Below are positions 28,176-37,096 of a stretch of 64,000 nucleotides of DNA, one piece after another; positions within the stretch are counted from its first letter, which is position 1, and each line of letters opens with the position of its first letter. Origin of the DNA: Bacillota bacterium (GTDB lineage: Bacteria; Bacillota; Clostridia; Christensenellales; Aristaeellaceae). Position numbers and translations under genes: made by a program. The stretch lies in contig JAEWVC010000019.1 in NCBI GenBank assembly GCA_023459275.1, positions 62,001-126,000 of the forward strand, read 5' to 3'. The notes below the pieces were generated by a model that was given only the letters and a program-made list of their open reading frames with translations, had not been told where the DNA came from and searched no databases.

Positions 28176-29357
28176 GTGCATATTGCCTTCCTGAAAGCAT
28201 CAGACTCCTCAAAGGATCTGTCCCCTTCTTTCAAGCCGCGCCGGGACAAGCGCCGTAACTGGATTTTTGTCATTATCATGGGCATGCTCTGTATGATTCT
28301 GTATTTTCTTCCCACCCCTTTCCCGGAGAAGGTCCCCACCAATGCCACCCGTGAGAAAGTTAAAATCCTCTCGGTGGACAACAGCCAGCTGGCCCCGCTG
28401 GGCATTGTATATTCAGGCACCCAGGAAGCACAAATAGAGGTGCTCTCCGGCGCACTGAAAGGCAGCCAATTGACCGCTGTCAACCACCTGAACGCCTCCC
28501 TGGACAAGGACAAGCTCTTCGCCCCCGGCGATACGGCACTGTGCATCGTCCACGCGGAAAACGGCAAAGCAACCTACGCCACGCTCATCGACCATTACCG
28601 CATGGGCACGGAGGGGCTTCTCTTTTTGATGTTCTTCGTATTCCTGGTGGTCTTTGCCGGCGTTTCGGGCCTTGGCACCTTCATTTCCCTGGCGGCAAGC
28701 GCGCTCATCATCTGGAAGCTGCTGATGCCCATGATCCTGCTGGGATGGAATCCCATTGTCTCCGCCTTCCTGGTGGTGCTGCTTTTGTCGGCCATCATCA
28801 TGTACCTGGTGGGCGGGCTGACCAAAATGGCCACCGTGGCCCTCATTGGCTCCATGCTGGGCACGGCCATGACCTGCCTGCTGGCGGTGCTCTTCGGCAA
28901 CGCTTTGCGGCTGGACGGCGGCAGCCTGCCCTACGTGGTGCCGCTGCTCAGCCAGGCCGCGCTGCAATTGGACATCAGGGATCTGTTCTTCAGCATGGTT
29001 TTCCTGGGCAGTTCCGGCGCACTGATGGATCTTGCCATGGACATGTCCGCCGCCGTGCGGGAAGTGCAGCTCCACCACCCGGATATCTCCCGCCGGGAGT
29101 TGGTTAAAAGCGGCTTCCGGGTGGGCAGAAGCGTGACAGGTACCATGACCACAACGCTGCTGCTGGCCTATTCCGGCAGCTACCTGTCCATGCTGATGTA
29201 CTTCATGGGCCAGGGTACGCCCGTAATCGACCTGATCAACTACAAGTTTATCGCCACGGAGATATTGAATACCCTGGTAGGTACCTTCGGCCTTTTGACG
29301 GTGGCGCCTTTTACCGCCGTTGTCGCCGGTGCGGTCTATGTTCCGCGCAAAAAGTAA
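28176..29357 (+). CDS. YibE/F-family membrane protein
   Basis: 393 residues. After a basic N-terminus come one membrane segment (WIFVIIMGMLCMILYFL), an extracellular beta-rich part at about 55-145 and then seven or eight membrane segments. YibE/F hallmarks are the GSSGALMDLAMDMSAAV motif and SRRELVKSGFRVGRSVTGTM. The family is widespread in Firmicutes with no proven role. The GTG start at 28176 is modestly supported (GAGGCG ten bases upstream); an internal ATG at 28278 would remove the first membrane segment's flank and is less likely. Confidence 0.85.
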   Translation: MHIAFLKASDSSKDLSPSFKPRRDKRRNWIFVIIMGMLCMILYFLPTPFPEKVPTNATREKVKILSVDNSQLAPLGIVYSGTQEAQIEVLSGALKGSQLTAVNHLNASLDKDKLFAPGDTALCIVHAENGKATYATLIDHYRMGTEGLLFLMFFVFLVVFAGVSGLGTFISLAASALIIWKLLMPMILLGWNPIVSAFLVVLLLSAIIMYLVGGLTKMATVALIGSMLGTAMTCLLAVLFGNALRLDGGSLPYVVPLLSQAALQLDIRDLFFSMVFLGSSGALMDLAMDMSAAVREVQLHHPDISRRELVKSGFRVGRSVTGTMTTTLLLAYSGSYLSMLMYFMGQGTPVIDLINYKFIATEILNTLVGTFGLLTVAPFTAVVAGAVYVPRKK

Positions 29358-29401
29358 TCCCCTCCCCCTCCGGCATAGGCTGCATCCTGGAGGAAAACGC
29401 A

Positions 29402-29431
29402 TGCAGACGGCTGTTCTCCGTCTGTATTTTT
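29402..29431 (+). terminator. Terminator after YibE/F
   Basis: CAGACGG ... CCGTCTG hairpin followed by TATTTTTG. Confidence 0.7.
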
Positions 29432-29465
29432 GTACCCTTTTCCCGTGGGCATTTTGTCCAGCGCC

Positions 29466-29494
29466 TTGACAAGGCGGACAAAGACCTATACAAT
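29466..29494 (+). promoter_or_regulatory. Promoter of the AraC-family gene
   Basis: TTGACA (29466-29471), 17 bases, TACAAT (29489-29494); start codon 45 bases further on. Confidence 0.7.
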
Positions 29495-29538
29495 GTTAAA
29501 AATGGTAAATAATCCGCCATGTTTCGGAGGATGAAGAT

Positions 29539-30447
29539 ATGCCTGGCTATTTTTTTGGAAATACGGAGGCGCTGCCGCCTATCACCCTTTCGGTGGAGGG
29601 TTTTCATGTGCCCGATCCCCTGGCCCGCCTGAGCGGCGTTTGGATCCATGCCGCCGGCAGTGCCATGCTGGAAGGCAGCACCTATCCCGTCGCCGCCCGC
29701 ACCCAGTGGCGCTGGGTGGCCGCAGATGGCGGCAAGCTGGAGCTGAGCTGGAATGAAGGCAACTCCCTGCTTTTTGGGGAAGGGGAGTGCTGTGCCATCC
29801 CGCCGGATACCGAAAATGTCTGTTTGGCCGTATCCGGGGAGGCGCGTATCCTCTGGCTGGCGCTGGACGGGCCTTTGGCCCCCGAATTTCTGACAAAAAT
29901 GGGCGTGCTTCTGCACATGCCCATCAAGCAGGGTGCGCTGCCCTCCCAGTTCTACCTCACGCAGCAGATTGTGCAGGTCATCGTCCGCCACACGGGCACC
30001 AGCGACGCATCCTTCCAGCTGCAGCAATTGATGTGGGGCATGCTGGCCTCCCATTCCGGCCAACCGGTGGCTATGGACGCCATGCTCTCCCACGAGATCG
30101 CCAAGGTGGTGGACGCGCTGCGCGCCAACCAGTACAAGGACAACTTCTCGCTGGCTGAAATGGCGGCCATCTCCCGAATGCCCATGGAAACTTTCCGCAA
30201 ACGCTTTGTAGCCGAGGTAGGCATGCCGCCTCTGGGCTATCTTCTGTTCTGCAAGATGGAACGTGCCAAATCGCTGCTGCAGGAGCATTATTCCGTTAAG
30301 CAGGCCGGCGCCGAGGTGGGCATGCTGGACCCGTACCACTTTTCCAAGCAGTTCAAAAACATTGTGGGCATGAGCCCCTCCGCTTATGTGAAACATGCCT
30401 TCGGGGAAAAGGAGAAAAAAGAGCGGGGTCGGCCCGCAAAAGGATAA
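29539..30447 (+). CDS. AraC-family transcriptional regulator
   Basis: 302 residues. The N-terminal half (to about 180) is a cupin-like sensor domain. Two helix-turn-helix motifs lie in the C-terminal 100 residues (FSLAEMAAISRMPMETFRKR and VKQAGAEVGMLDPYHFSKQF), with the AraC signature ending FKNIVGMSPSAYVK. A short basic tail follows. The ligand and targets are unknown; it has its own promoter and terminator, so it is not part of an obvious operon. GGAGGATG precedes ATG 29539. Confidence 0.92.
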   Translation: MPGYFFGNTEALPPITLSVEGFHVPDPLARLSGVWIHAAGSAMLEGSTYPVAARTQWRWVAADGGKLELSWNEGNSLLFGEGECCAIPPDTENVCLAVSGEARILWLALDGPLAPEFLTKMGVLLHMPIKQGALPSQFYLTQQIVQVIVRHTGTSDASFQLQQLMWGMLASHSGQPVAMDAMLSHEIAKVVDALRANQYKDNFSLAEMAAISRMPMETFRKRFVAEVGMPPLGYLLFCKMERAKSLLQEHYSVKQAGAEVGMLDPYHFSKQFKNIVGMSPSAYVKHAFGEKEKKERGRPAKG

Positions 30448-30448
30448 G

Positions 30449-30514
30449 CCCCGGGAGGCGGCGCTTCCCGGGGCCCTCTGCTCAGGGGATTTATCCCTTG
30501 AGCAGCCTTTTTTT
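30449..30514 (+). terminator. Tandem-hairpin terminator between AraC and glycosyltransferase genes
   Basis: First hairpin CCCCGGGA ... TCCCGGGG (30449-30473). The second is CTGCTCAGGGGAT ... ATCCCTTGAGCAG (30478-30505), followed by CCTTTTTTT. It lies between convergent genes. Confidence 0.75.
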
Positions 30515-31909
30515 CTATTTTGCTTCCACCTTCATCATGGACGTATCCCCGGAATCCGCCGCCTTTGGCAGCCGCTTGGTCCGTGCCGGCAGCCGCAAAT
30601 CCCGCCCTTTGTCCAACCGCTTGATCTTGTGCTCGGTCTTGACCCATTGGCTTTGGCGGCGAAAGCGCATAAGACCCATGGTCTGAGAGCAGGTGACCAG
30701 CAGCGCATTAAGCAGGAAGCTGGCGGCCATAATGGGCAGCGTCCGCATCTTCACGGTGATCCTGTTATCCATCCAGTCCGCCAGATAAAAAAGGAAGAAA
30801 AAACTATACAGCAGCAGGAAAACGGAGCTGAGCGTAAACACCCAGCTTCCGCCGTCCGCGTGTGCCACGGCGGCCTGCATGGCGGCGGCCGGCTGCTGGA
30901 TTTTGTCCATCACAAGGAAAAGAAGTGCCGTCAGTATCTGAAATATGATGAAAATGTAAGCTGTCAGGCTATACATATAAGTCAGGATAGAAACGGCCTC
31001 TTGAACGGAAATCTGCTTTTCCTTCAGCGCCACAAACACCTTTTTTGTATTGCGCAGCGTTACATACCAGTGCCCCTGGGCCCAGCGGGTACGCTGGCGG
31101 TAGCTGACCCAGGCGTTTGTGGGCTTCTCATCGTACACGCGGACGTTGTGGTTCCACAGGATCCGCTTGCCGGCGATGGTGGCTTCCACCTGGATCTCAA
31201 AGTCCTCTGTCAGGGACATGGTAGTCCATCCCCCGCGCTGGTAAAGATACCCGGTATCCACCGCAAAGCCCGTTCCGCCGATGGTGCAGTTCAGGCCAAG
31301 GCGCGATTTCGCCAACTGGAAAAACCGGTTTGTGATGGTATAGCTGGTATAGTAAAACCAGGCCACCACGCCTTTTTTGTTCTTCACCCCCAGATAGCAC
31401 TGGATGAACTCCGGTCTGTTTTCGCTGATGTACTGGCTGTTGACCTCCAAAAACATGTTGGGGTCAATCAGGTTGTCCGCGTCAAAAACCATCAGCAGGT
31501 CATACTTGTCCTGATAGCCTTCCAAAGCGTTTAAGGCCCGGTTGAGGGCGATAGGCTTGCCCGTGGGCGCGTCCGGAGACGGTTTTTGCAGGGAAATCAC
31601 GTTGGCCCCCATCTGGCGGGCAACGGCCTCCGTACGGTCTGAACAGTTATCGGCAATGATATAGAAATCATAGAGTTCCCTGGGATACTCCATATGCGAA
31701 AGATTTTCGATGATGTCGGGAATCACCGTTTCCTCGTTATGGGCCGGCACAAGCACCAGAAAGCGTGTTCTGGGCGGATGGTCCTGGTAGTTTTTATGAT
31801 ACTTTTTGAATCCAAAAAGGCTCAAACCAAGCTGATAAATCATCAAAAGACTGATCAGAACCCCAGCCACGGACAAAATGACCTCCAAGGAAGAACGGAA
31901 CCAATACAC
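30515..31909 (-). CDS. Processive family 2 glycosyltransferase, membrane protein
   Basis: 464 residues. One N-terminal membrane segment, then a cytosolic GT-A domain: LVLVPAHNEETVIPDIIENL, DxD motif in LLMVFDADNLIDPNMF, TED motif (SLTEDFEIQ) and the processivity motif QRTRW. Three or four C-terminal membrane segments and a basic tail follow. This layout is that of BcsA/IcaA/hyaluronan-synthase-like enzymes that polymerise and extrude a polysaccharide. The product sugar is unknown and no export or modification genes sit beside it. Confidence 0.9.
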   Translation of the reverse strand: MYWFRSSLEVILSVAGVLISLLMIYQLGLSLFGFKKYHKNYQDHPPRTRFLVLVPAHNEETVIPDIIENLSHMEYPRELYDFYIIADNCSDRTEAVARQMGANVISLQKPSPDAPTGKPIALNRALNALEGYQDKYDLLMVFDADNLIDPNMFLEVNSQYISENRPEFIQCYLGVKNKKGVVAWFYYTSYTITNRFFQLAKSRLGLNCTIGGTGFAVDTGYLYQRGGWTTMSLTEDFEIQVEATIAGKRILWNHNVRVYDEKPTNAWVSYRQRTRWAQGHWYVTLRNTKKVFVALKEKQISVQEAVSILTYMYSLTAYIFIIFQILTALLFLVMDKIQQPAAAMQAAVAHADGGSWVFTLSSVFLLLYSFFFLFYLADWMDNRITVKMRTLPIMAASFLLNALLVTCSQTMGLMRFRRQSQWVKTEHKIKRLDKGRDLRLPARTKRLPKAADSGDTSMMKVEAK

Positions 31910-31983
31910 AATGAAACCTCCCCGGCCGGGGCTTCATCCTATTGCCCGGGCCGTCCCCACAAAACCAAGAAAAGAACCAACGT

Positions 31984-32012
31984 ATTAAACTACACCCGCC
32001 GTCTCTTGTCAA
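31984..32012 (-). promoter_or_regulatory. Glycosyltransferase promoter
   Basis: Minus strand TTGACA (32007-32012), 17 bases, TTTAAT (31984-31989). Confidence 0.65.
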
Positions 32013-32019
32013 GCCCTTG

Positions 32020-33678
32020 TCAAAGATGCTTATCGTAAAAGGTGCAGCCGCCGATAAATTCCCGAAGGATGGACAGCGGCGGGATTTCGTTCTCGGCATC
32101 CTTAGGCGGCAGAAGAAAATATTGTAGTGTTTTCAAAAGCCGCCTTGCCAGCAGATAGCCGGGATGCTCGGCGGGAATGGCCTTCAAAAGGTCGTAGGCC
32201 ACCGCTTTTAAAACAGGAAGCTCGTAATGCATGGTGGAATTGAACATGGCGTCCGCTTCCTCCTGATAGGGAAAGATCCACTTGTCTTCCCCCCTGCGCA
32301 CGCTTTCCCACATGTCCAGGGTACCTTCGGGCATAGTGCCGCGGAACTTAAAATCCCGCACGACCCTGCGCAAAAGCCGCACATCGGTGGTCCTGATACG
32401 GTTGTGATGATCCAGATTGATGCATGTCAGGGCGCTGACATAGATGCGAAAGATCATTCCCTGGTCCAGGTGGCCCGCCAGCAGGGGGTTCAGGCCGTGG
32501 ATACCCTCCATCACCACGGGCTGGCCTGCCTCCACCCGCAGGGGCTCGGCCGTTTCCTCCCGGCGACCGGTCTGAAAATTGAAGCGCGGCATCATGGCCG
32601 TCTCACCGCGAAGAAGCTGCCCCAGGCATTTTTCCAGCAAGGGAATGTCGATGGTATGGATGGATTCCAGATCGACGCTTCCGTCAGGCTCGGGGGGGAT
32701 ATCCGCACGGTTCAGATAGAAGTCGTCCAGCGATAGCAGCACAGGCCGGAGGCCCAGCACCTGCATGTGGATCTTGAGGCGGTTGGCAAAGGTTGTTTTC
32801 CCGCTGGAAGAAGGACCGGAGACCAGCACAAGCCGGGCATTTTTTTGGAGGATCTCATCCGCGATGGTGGCAATGGAGCGGTCATGCAGCGCCTCGTTGA
32901 CGCGGATGAATTCACGGAAGCGTCCGGCCTTGATCATGGCGTTGATGTCCGCGGCGTTGGTGGCATCCAGAATTTCACACCAGCGCTGGGACTCCGCAAA
33001 AACAGCCAGATGTTTGGGCCGCTTCACATAGGGCGCGGGCACCAAGGGATCCTCCGGCCCCGGCATTTGGATCACCAGGCCCGGATCGTGAGGCAGCAGG
33101 GAAAAGACGGGCACCCACCCCGTAGAGGGCAGCATCGCGCCGTAGAAATACTCCCACATGCCCCCGCATCCATACATGGGCGTGTCGTAACCCGGGCGGT
33201 AGGACAGCAATTGCACCTTGTCCTCCCGGCCTTCCCGGCTGAAATAGTCCATGGCCTGGTCCCGGCTCCATAGCTCCTTCTCATAGGGCAGGTCCTGGGC
33301 GATGATGCCCCGCATCTCCTTTTCCAGGGCGGCCACCTGATCCCCCGTCAGCGTATGCCCAAGAACCTTCAGAAACAAGCCGTACCCGATGCTGTTGGCA
33401 ATGCGCACCTGCCAGCCCGGGAAAAGGCGCTTGGCGGCCAGCAAAAATACAAAGCGGAGGGACCGCTCATAAATCCGGCGCCCCTCTTCATGGGCAAAGG
33501 TAATAAAAGTCAGGGCCATGCCATCCTTGAGGGGCTGGTTCAGTTCCAGCACCTGTCCGCCCCACAGGCAGGCCAATACTTGGCCACTCATTTCAGGCCA
33601 CAGCCTTTTCATTGCTTCCAACCCGGTGGTTTGATCCGGGAAACTCCCTTCGCGCCCCTGAAGGGAAATATTCATCAT
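32020..33678 (-). CDS. Nucleoside (uridine) kinase with N-terminal TGS/ThrRS-like domains
   Basis: 552 residues. The first 230 or so resemble the N-terminal editing region of threonyl-tRNA synthetases, with a TGS-like start. The last 280 form a uridine-kinase/phosphoribulokinase P-loop domain: Walker A VSGPSSSGKTTFANRL, LLSLDDFYLNRADIPPEPDG, and VVMEGIHGLNPLL. This fused form is common in Firmicutes and usually annotated as a nucleoside kinase; the physiological substrate is uncertain. It ends the minus-strand set RpiR / flavoprotein / exonuclease / kinase. Confidence 0.88.
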   Translation of the reverse strand: MMNISLQGREGSFPDQTTGLEAMKRLWPEMSGQVLACLWGGQVLELNQPLKDGMALTFITFAHEEGRRIYERSLRFVFLLAAKRLFPGWQVRIANSIGYGLFLKVLGHTLTGDQVAALEKEMRGIIAQDLPYEKELWSRDQAMDYFSREGREDKVQLLSYRPGYDTPMYGCGGMWEYFYGAMLPSTGWVPVFSLLPHDPGLVIQMPGPEDPLVPAPYVKRPKHLAVFAESQRWCEILDATNAADINAMIKAGRFREFIRVNEALHDRSIATIADEILQKNARLVLVSGPSSSGKTTFANRLKIHMQVLGLRPVLLSLDDFYLNRADIPPEPDGSVDLESIHTIDIPLLEKCLGQLLRGETAMMPRFNFQTGRREETAEPLRVEAGQPVVMEGIHGLNPLLAGHLDQGMIFRIYVSALTCINLDHHNRIRTTDVRLLRRVVRDFKFRGTMPEGTLDMWESVRRGEDKWIFPYQEEADAMFNSTMHYELPVLKAVAYDLLKAIPAEHPGYLLARRLLKTLQYFLLPPKDAENEIPPLSILREFIGGCTFYDKHL

Positions 33679-33733
33679 GCTTTGGTCCTTTCTTCGGCAT
33701 CCTGCCCCTCATGCTTCCCCGGAAACGCGTCCC

Positions 33734-34708
33734 TCAATCCTCAAAGGGCATGCTGGAGCGGTAAGACCGCAAAAGCGCCTCATCCGGGTCCCCGGACGCA
33801 GGTTTCTGCTGCAGCTGCTTGGTATGCACATACGCTTTGTTTTGCGAGGTGGCCAGGGATACCATGGATACCATGCTCACCTGCCCGTCCGCAAGCCGCG
33901 CAAGGCGCAGCCGGACGAACAGCAGCCCATGGTCCCGGCATTTTGCCAGCGCCACATACTTGTCCGATGCTTGGGGCAGATAGGGCGCCTCCAGCTTTGC
34001 AGCCCGGCCGCATACCGGGCATTTGGGTGAAACCGCGGTTTCCGTCTCCATGGCCTCGCGGGCGGAGGAAAATGCCGCTGCCGGTGTGCGCAAACGTCTG
34101 GCCCGCTCCACGTGCAAAAGCTTCCTGGGTTGCTGGGCATAGCGCAGCAACGCCTCCTGCTTGGGCAGGCGGCTGAACACCAGGGCCGTATAATAGGCAT
34201 CGTGAACGGCGTTATGAAAGCTCTTGTCCTCCTGGGCCTCGATCTGCAAAAAATCCATGGCGGCCTTCAGCCCCGTGCGGTTCTTGCCCCGCTCGAACAC
34301 ATCGTTGAAAAGCCGCTGGATATCGCACAGCGGCGGCAGTTCCAGCGCGCACTGATGAAAATCCATGTTCTGCTTGAGCACCGACACATCGTCGCAGCCC
34401 CAGGTGAGCAGCATGTAATCCTGGCCGCACCAGGCGGAAAACTGCTCCATGGCTTCCAAAAAAGTCGGCGCGTTGTCCAGCGTCTCGTCGTTCAGCTGGG
34501 TCATCCGCTGGATGCGGGGGTGGATCTTCACATAATGGGCAGGCCTGATAGGCAGGGACAGGGAATCGACGATCCGCCTGTCGTCATCCAGCTTGACGGC
34601 GCCTATTTGGATCATCTCAAATATCAATTGGTCACCTACGGCTTTGAATACCCGGCTTTGGTAGGACATGGGCTGGTTCCATTCCAGATCAACAACGATA
34701 TATTGCAT
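33734..34708 (-). CDS. DEDDh 3'-5' exonuclease with C-terminal zinc-finger-like extension
   Basis: 324 residues starting MQYIVVDLEWNQPMSY at 34708; the upstream open frame is not preceded by a ribosome site. Exo I DLE (residues 7-9), exo II around WGCDDVSVL and exo III HNAVHDAYYT define a KapD/RNase-T-like nuclease. After about residue 215 comes an extension with CPVCG and CRDHG (a possible four-ligand zinc site) and a Ser/Thr-rich tail. It follows the flavoprotein gene by four bases. DNA or RNA substrate cannot be decided. Confidence 0.82.
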   Translation of the reverse strand: MQYIVVDLEWNQPMSYQSRVFKAVGDQLIFEMIQIGAVKLDDDRRIVDSLSLPIRPAHYVKIHPRIQRMTQLNDETLDNAPTFLEAMEQFSAWCGQDYMLLTWGCDDVSVLKQNMDFHQCALELPPLCDIQRLFNDVFERGKNRTGLKAAMDFLQIEAQEDKSFHNAVHDAYYTALVFSRLPKQEALLRYAQQPRKLLHVERARRLRTPAAAFSSAREAMETETAVSPKCPVCGRAAKLEAPYLPQASDKYVALAKCRDHGLLFVRLRLARLADGQVSMVSMVSLATSQNKAYVHTKQLQQKPASGDPDEALLRSYRSSMPFED

Positions 34709-34712
34709 CTTG

Positions 34713-35972
34713 TTAAAACACCTTTGGCTTGTTTGATAGGGACTGTTTTGCGGCGGACCGGCCCGCCAGTGTGCCTGTACAAAAGGCGATGTGGAGATTG
34801 AAGCCGCCGGTATGGGCATCCACGTCCACAAGCTCCCCGGCAAAGTACAGGCCGGATATCCGCCTGCTTTCCATGGTGGCGGGAGAGATTTCATTCACAT
34901 CCACGCCGCCGCGTACGACGATGGCCTCCTCAAGGGGCCGGGTACTTAAGACAGGCAGGGGCAGCTCTTTGAGCAGGGCAAGGAGGCGCGTGCGCTCCGG
35001 ACGGGAAATCTGGTTCACCGGCTTGTCCCCCGGAATGCCCAGCAGCGCTGGAAAGAGCTCTGCCAGCCGCCCAGGCAGCAATCCTTGAAGCACGCTGGAA
35101 AATTGTTTGCGGCTCATGGCCTCAAAATCCCGCTTGAGCCGTGCATCCAACTGCTCCGGGGAAAGTGCGGGCTTCAGGTCCAGGGAAACCCGCCACACAT
35201 CCGGCGGGAAGCCCAGCAAATGGCTGCTCATCTCCAGCACCAGGGGGCCTGAGATCCCAAAATGGGTGAAGAGCATCTCCCCTTGCTCACTGTATACGGT
35301 TTTGCTCCCGCATGCACCGGTGAGCCGCACGTTCTTCAGCGAAAGCCCCTGCAGCTGCTTCGGCCACTCCTCCCTGCAGACGAGGGGGACCAGGGAAGGA
35401 ACAGGCGGAAGCACACTGTGGCCCGCCTCCGCCGCCAGGCGGTATCCATCTCCCGTGGATCCGGTTACGGGATAGCTCCATCCGCCGGTGGCCAGGATCA
35501 CCGCGTCCGCCGCCAAGGCTTCCCCCGTATCAAGCAGGAGGCCGGCCGCGTGCTCCCCTTCCGTTACAAGGCTTTGCACCCTGGCGTTCAGGCGCACCGT
35601 AACCCCCGCCTTCTGCATTTCCCGCACAAGCGCTTTGGTCACATCGCTGGCCTTGTCGCTTTCAGGAAATACCCGGTTCCCCCGCTCCGTCTTTACGGGG
35701 CAGCCTGCATTTTCCAGAAATGCCATCATGTCCCGAGGGGAAAGGGCGGCAAGAGCGCCATACAGAAATTTGCCGTTCCTGGGCACCTGCGAAAGAAACG
35801 CTTCCCGGCCGCAGTCATTGGTCACGTTGCAACGGCCCTTGCCGGTGATATAAATTTTCTTTCCCAGCTTTTCGTTGCGCTCCAGCAGCGTGACCCTTGC
35901 TCCCTCCCGGGCGGCCATGAGGGAGGCCATCATGCCGGCAGCGCCGCCGCCCACCACCAGCACGTTACACAT
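34713..35972 (-). CDS. HI0933/YhiN-family FAD-dependent oxidoreductase
   Basis: 419 residues. N-terminal FAD fold VLVVGGGAAGMMASLMAA with acidic strand end VTLLERNEKLGKK, the family motif ITGKGRCNVTNDC, and a C-terminal second FAD contact GLYFAGELVDVDAHTGGFN. The family is often labelled aminoacetone oxidase, but the reaction is poorly established. Its start overlaps the end of the RpiR gene by eight bases and its end is four bases from the exonuclease, so it is part of that operon. Confidence 0.9.
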   Translation of the reverse strand: MCNVLVVGGGAAGMMASLMAAREGARVTLLERNEKLGKKIYITGKGRCNVTNDCGREAFLSQVPRNGKFLYGALAALSPRDMMAFLENAGCPVKTERGNRVFPESDKASDVTKALVREMQKAGVTVRLNARVQSLVTEGEHAAGLLLDTGEALAADAVILATGGWSYPVTGSTGDGYRLAAEAGHSVLPPVPSLVPLVCREEWPKQLQGLSLKNVRLTGACGSKTVYSEQGEMLFTHFGISGPLVLEMSSHLLGFPPDVWRVSLDLKPALSPEQLDARLKRDFEAMSRKQFSSVLQGLLPGRLAELFPALLGIPGDKPVNQISRPERTRLLALLKELPLPVLSTRPLEEAIVVRGGVDVNEISPATMESRRISGLYFAGELVDVDAHTGGFNLHIAFCTGTLAGRSAAKQSLSNKPKVF

Positions 35973-36831
35973 TTTCTTTCATCAGATACACTTTGTTGGC
36001 ATCCCAAATGCTCTCCAGCTGCTTGAAGTGTTCGCTCAATTCCTCCCTGCGGTGCAAGCCCAGAGAAACGATCAGCGCGTTGATCACCGACAGCGGGGCG
36101 GCCAGGGAATCCACGAAGGAAGCCATATCCGTGCGGGCGGCCAGGCAAACGTCGGCCACGTCCTTGAGCGGCGACATGGGGCCATCGGTGATGCCCACCA
36201 CCTGCGCGCCCTTGGATTTGGCAAAGCGCATGCTCTCCAGGGTACGGGTGGAATAGCGCGGAAAGCTGATGCCTATGAACAGGTCCTCCTTGCGCACCCT
36301 GGCGATTTCTTCAAATACGTCGGGGGACCCGGTGGATACCAACTGCACATTGTCGAAGATGTAGTGCAGGTAATAGCCGAGGAACTGGGCCAGAGGCGCC
36401 GCCGAGCGCAGCCCCATCACATAGATGGTGCCGGCGTTCAGGATGCGCTGCACCACATCCTCGAAGGCCGCGGCGTCGATCTCTTCAATGGTGGTGCGTA
36501 TATTCTGCATATCCGCCTTGAGCACCGTGCGCAGCACCGCGCTGCGGTCAATCTCCGAGGACATCTCAAACCGCTGCACCGCCGTCAGCCTGTGGCGCAC
36601 CAATTCCTGCAGCGACCGCTGAAGCTGCGGATACCCCTCGTACCCCAGCGCGGCGGCAAAGCGTACCACGGTGGATTCGCTCACTCCCACGTTCTCCCCC
36701 AGGCGGGAAGCCGTCATAAAAACCGCCTTGTCATAATGTTCCACAATGTATTCCGCAATCCGCCTATGGCCCTTGGAAAGCCGTTTCCCGCTCTGGTTCA
36801 GACGGCGTATGATATCCTGCATATCCTGCAT
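35965..36831 (-). CDS. MurR/RpiR-family transcriptional regulator
   Basis: 288 residues. N-terminal helix-turn-helix (LSKGHRRIAEYIVEHY, then VGVSESTVVRFAAALGYEG) and a C-terminal SIS domain (TIYVMGLRSAAPLAQFL, LFIGISFPRYSTRT, GAQVVGITDGPMSPL) that binds sugar phosphates. ATG 36831 follows GGAGGG by eight bases. It heads an operon whose other members have no sugar role, so the effector is unclear. A good promoter lies at 36888-36916. Confidence 0.9.
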   Translation of the reverse strand: MQDMQDIIRRLNQSGKRLSKGHRRIAEYIVEHYDKAVFMTASRLGENVGVSESTVVRFAAALGYEGYPQLQRSLQELVRHRLTAVQRFEMSSEIDRSAVLRTVLKADMQNIRTTIEEIDAAAFEDVVQRILNAGTIYVMGLRSAAPLAQFLGYYLHYIFDNVQLVSTGSPDVFEEIARVRKEDLFIGISFPRYSTRTLESMRFAKSKGAQVVGITDGPMSPLKDVADVCLAARTDMASFVDSLAAPLSVINALIVSLGLHRREELSEHFKQLESIWDANKVYLMKENV

Positions 36832-36887
36832 GGGAAGTCCCTCCGCGTTTGTATTCGCCCGGATAAATGGTTGGCATACCAAAGATC

Positions 36888-36916
36888 ATTATACTTGGAA
36901 TGTCTCAATTTTGCAA
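36888..36916 (-). promoter_or_regulatory. Promoter of the RpiR operon
   Basis: Minus strand TTGCAA (36911-36916), 17 bases, TATAAT (36888-36893). Confidence 0.7.
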
Positions 36917-37096
36917 GGGCGTTTTCGTTCATCCTGCAAAAAAACCATTTAATTTCCGCGGTCTTCCAACGTGTGCACCAAGAAAGTGCAAGTTCATCCC
37001 CATTTTTGCAGGAAGCATACGTACGGCTGCCTTTCTCATACTTGCTTTTCCCCCGGCATAGGCTTTGAGCACAGATACCAAGGGAGGGATGGCGCT

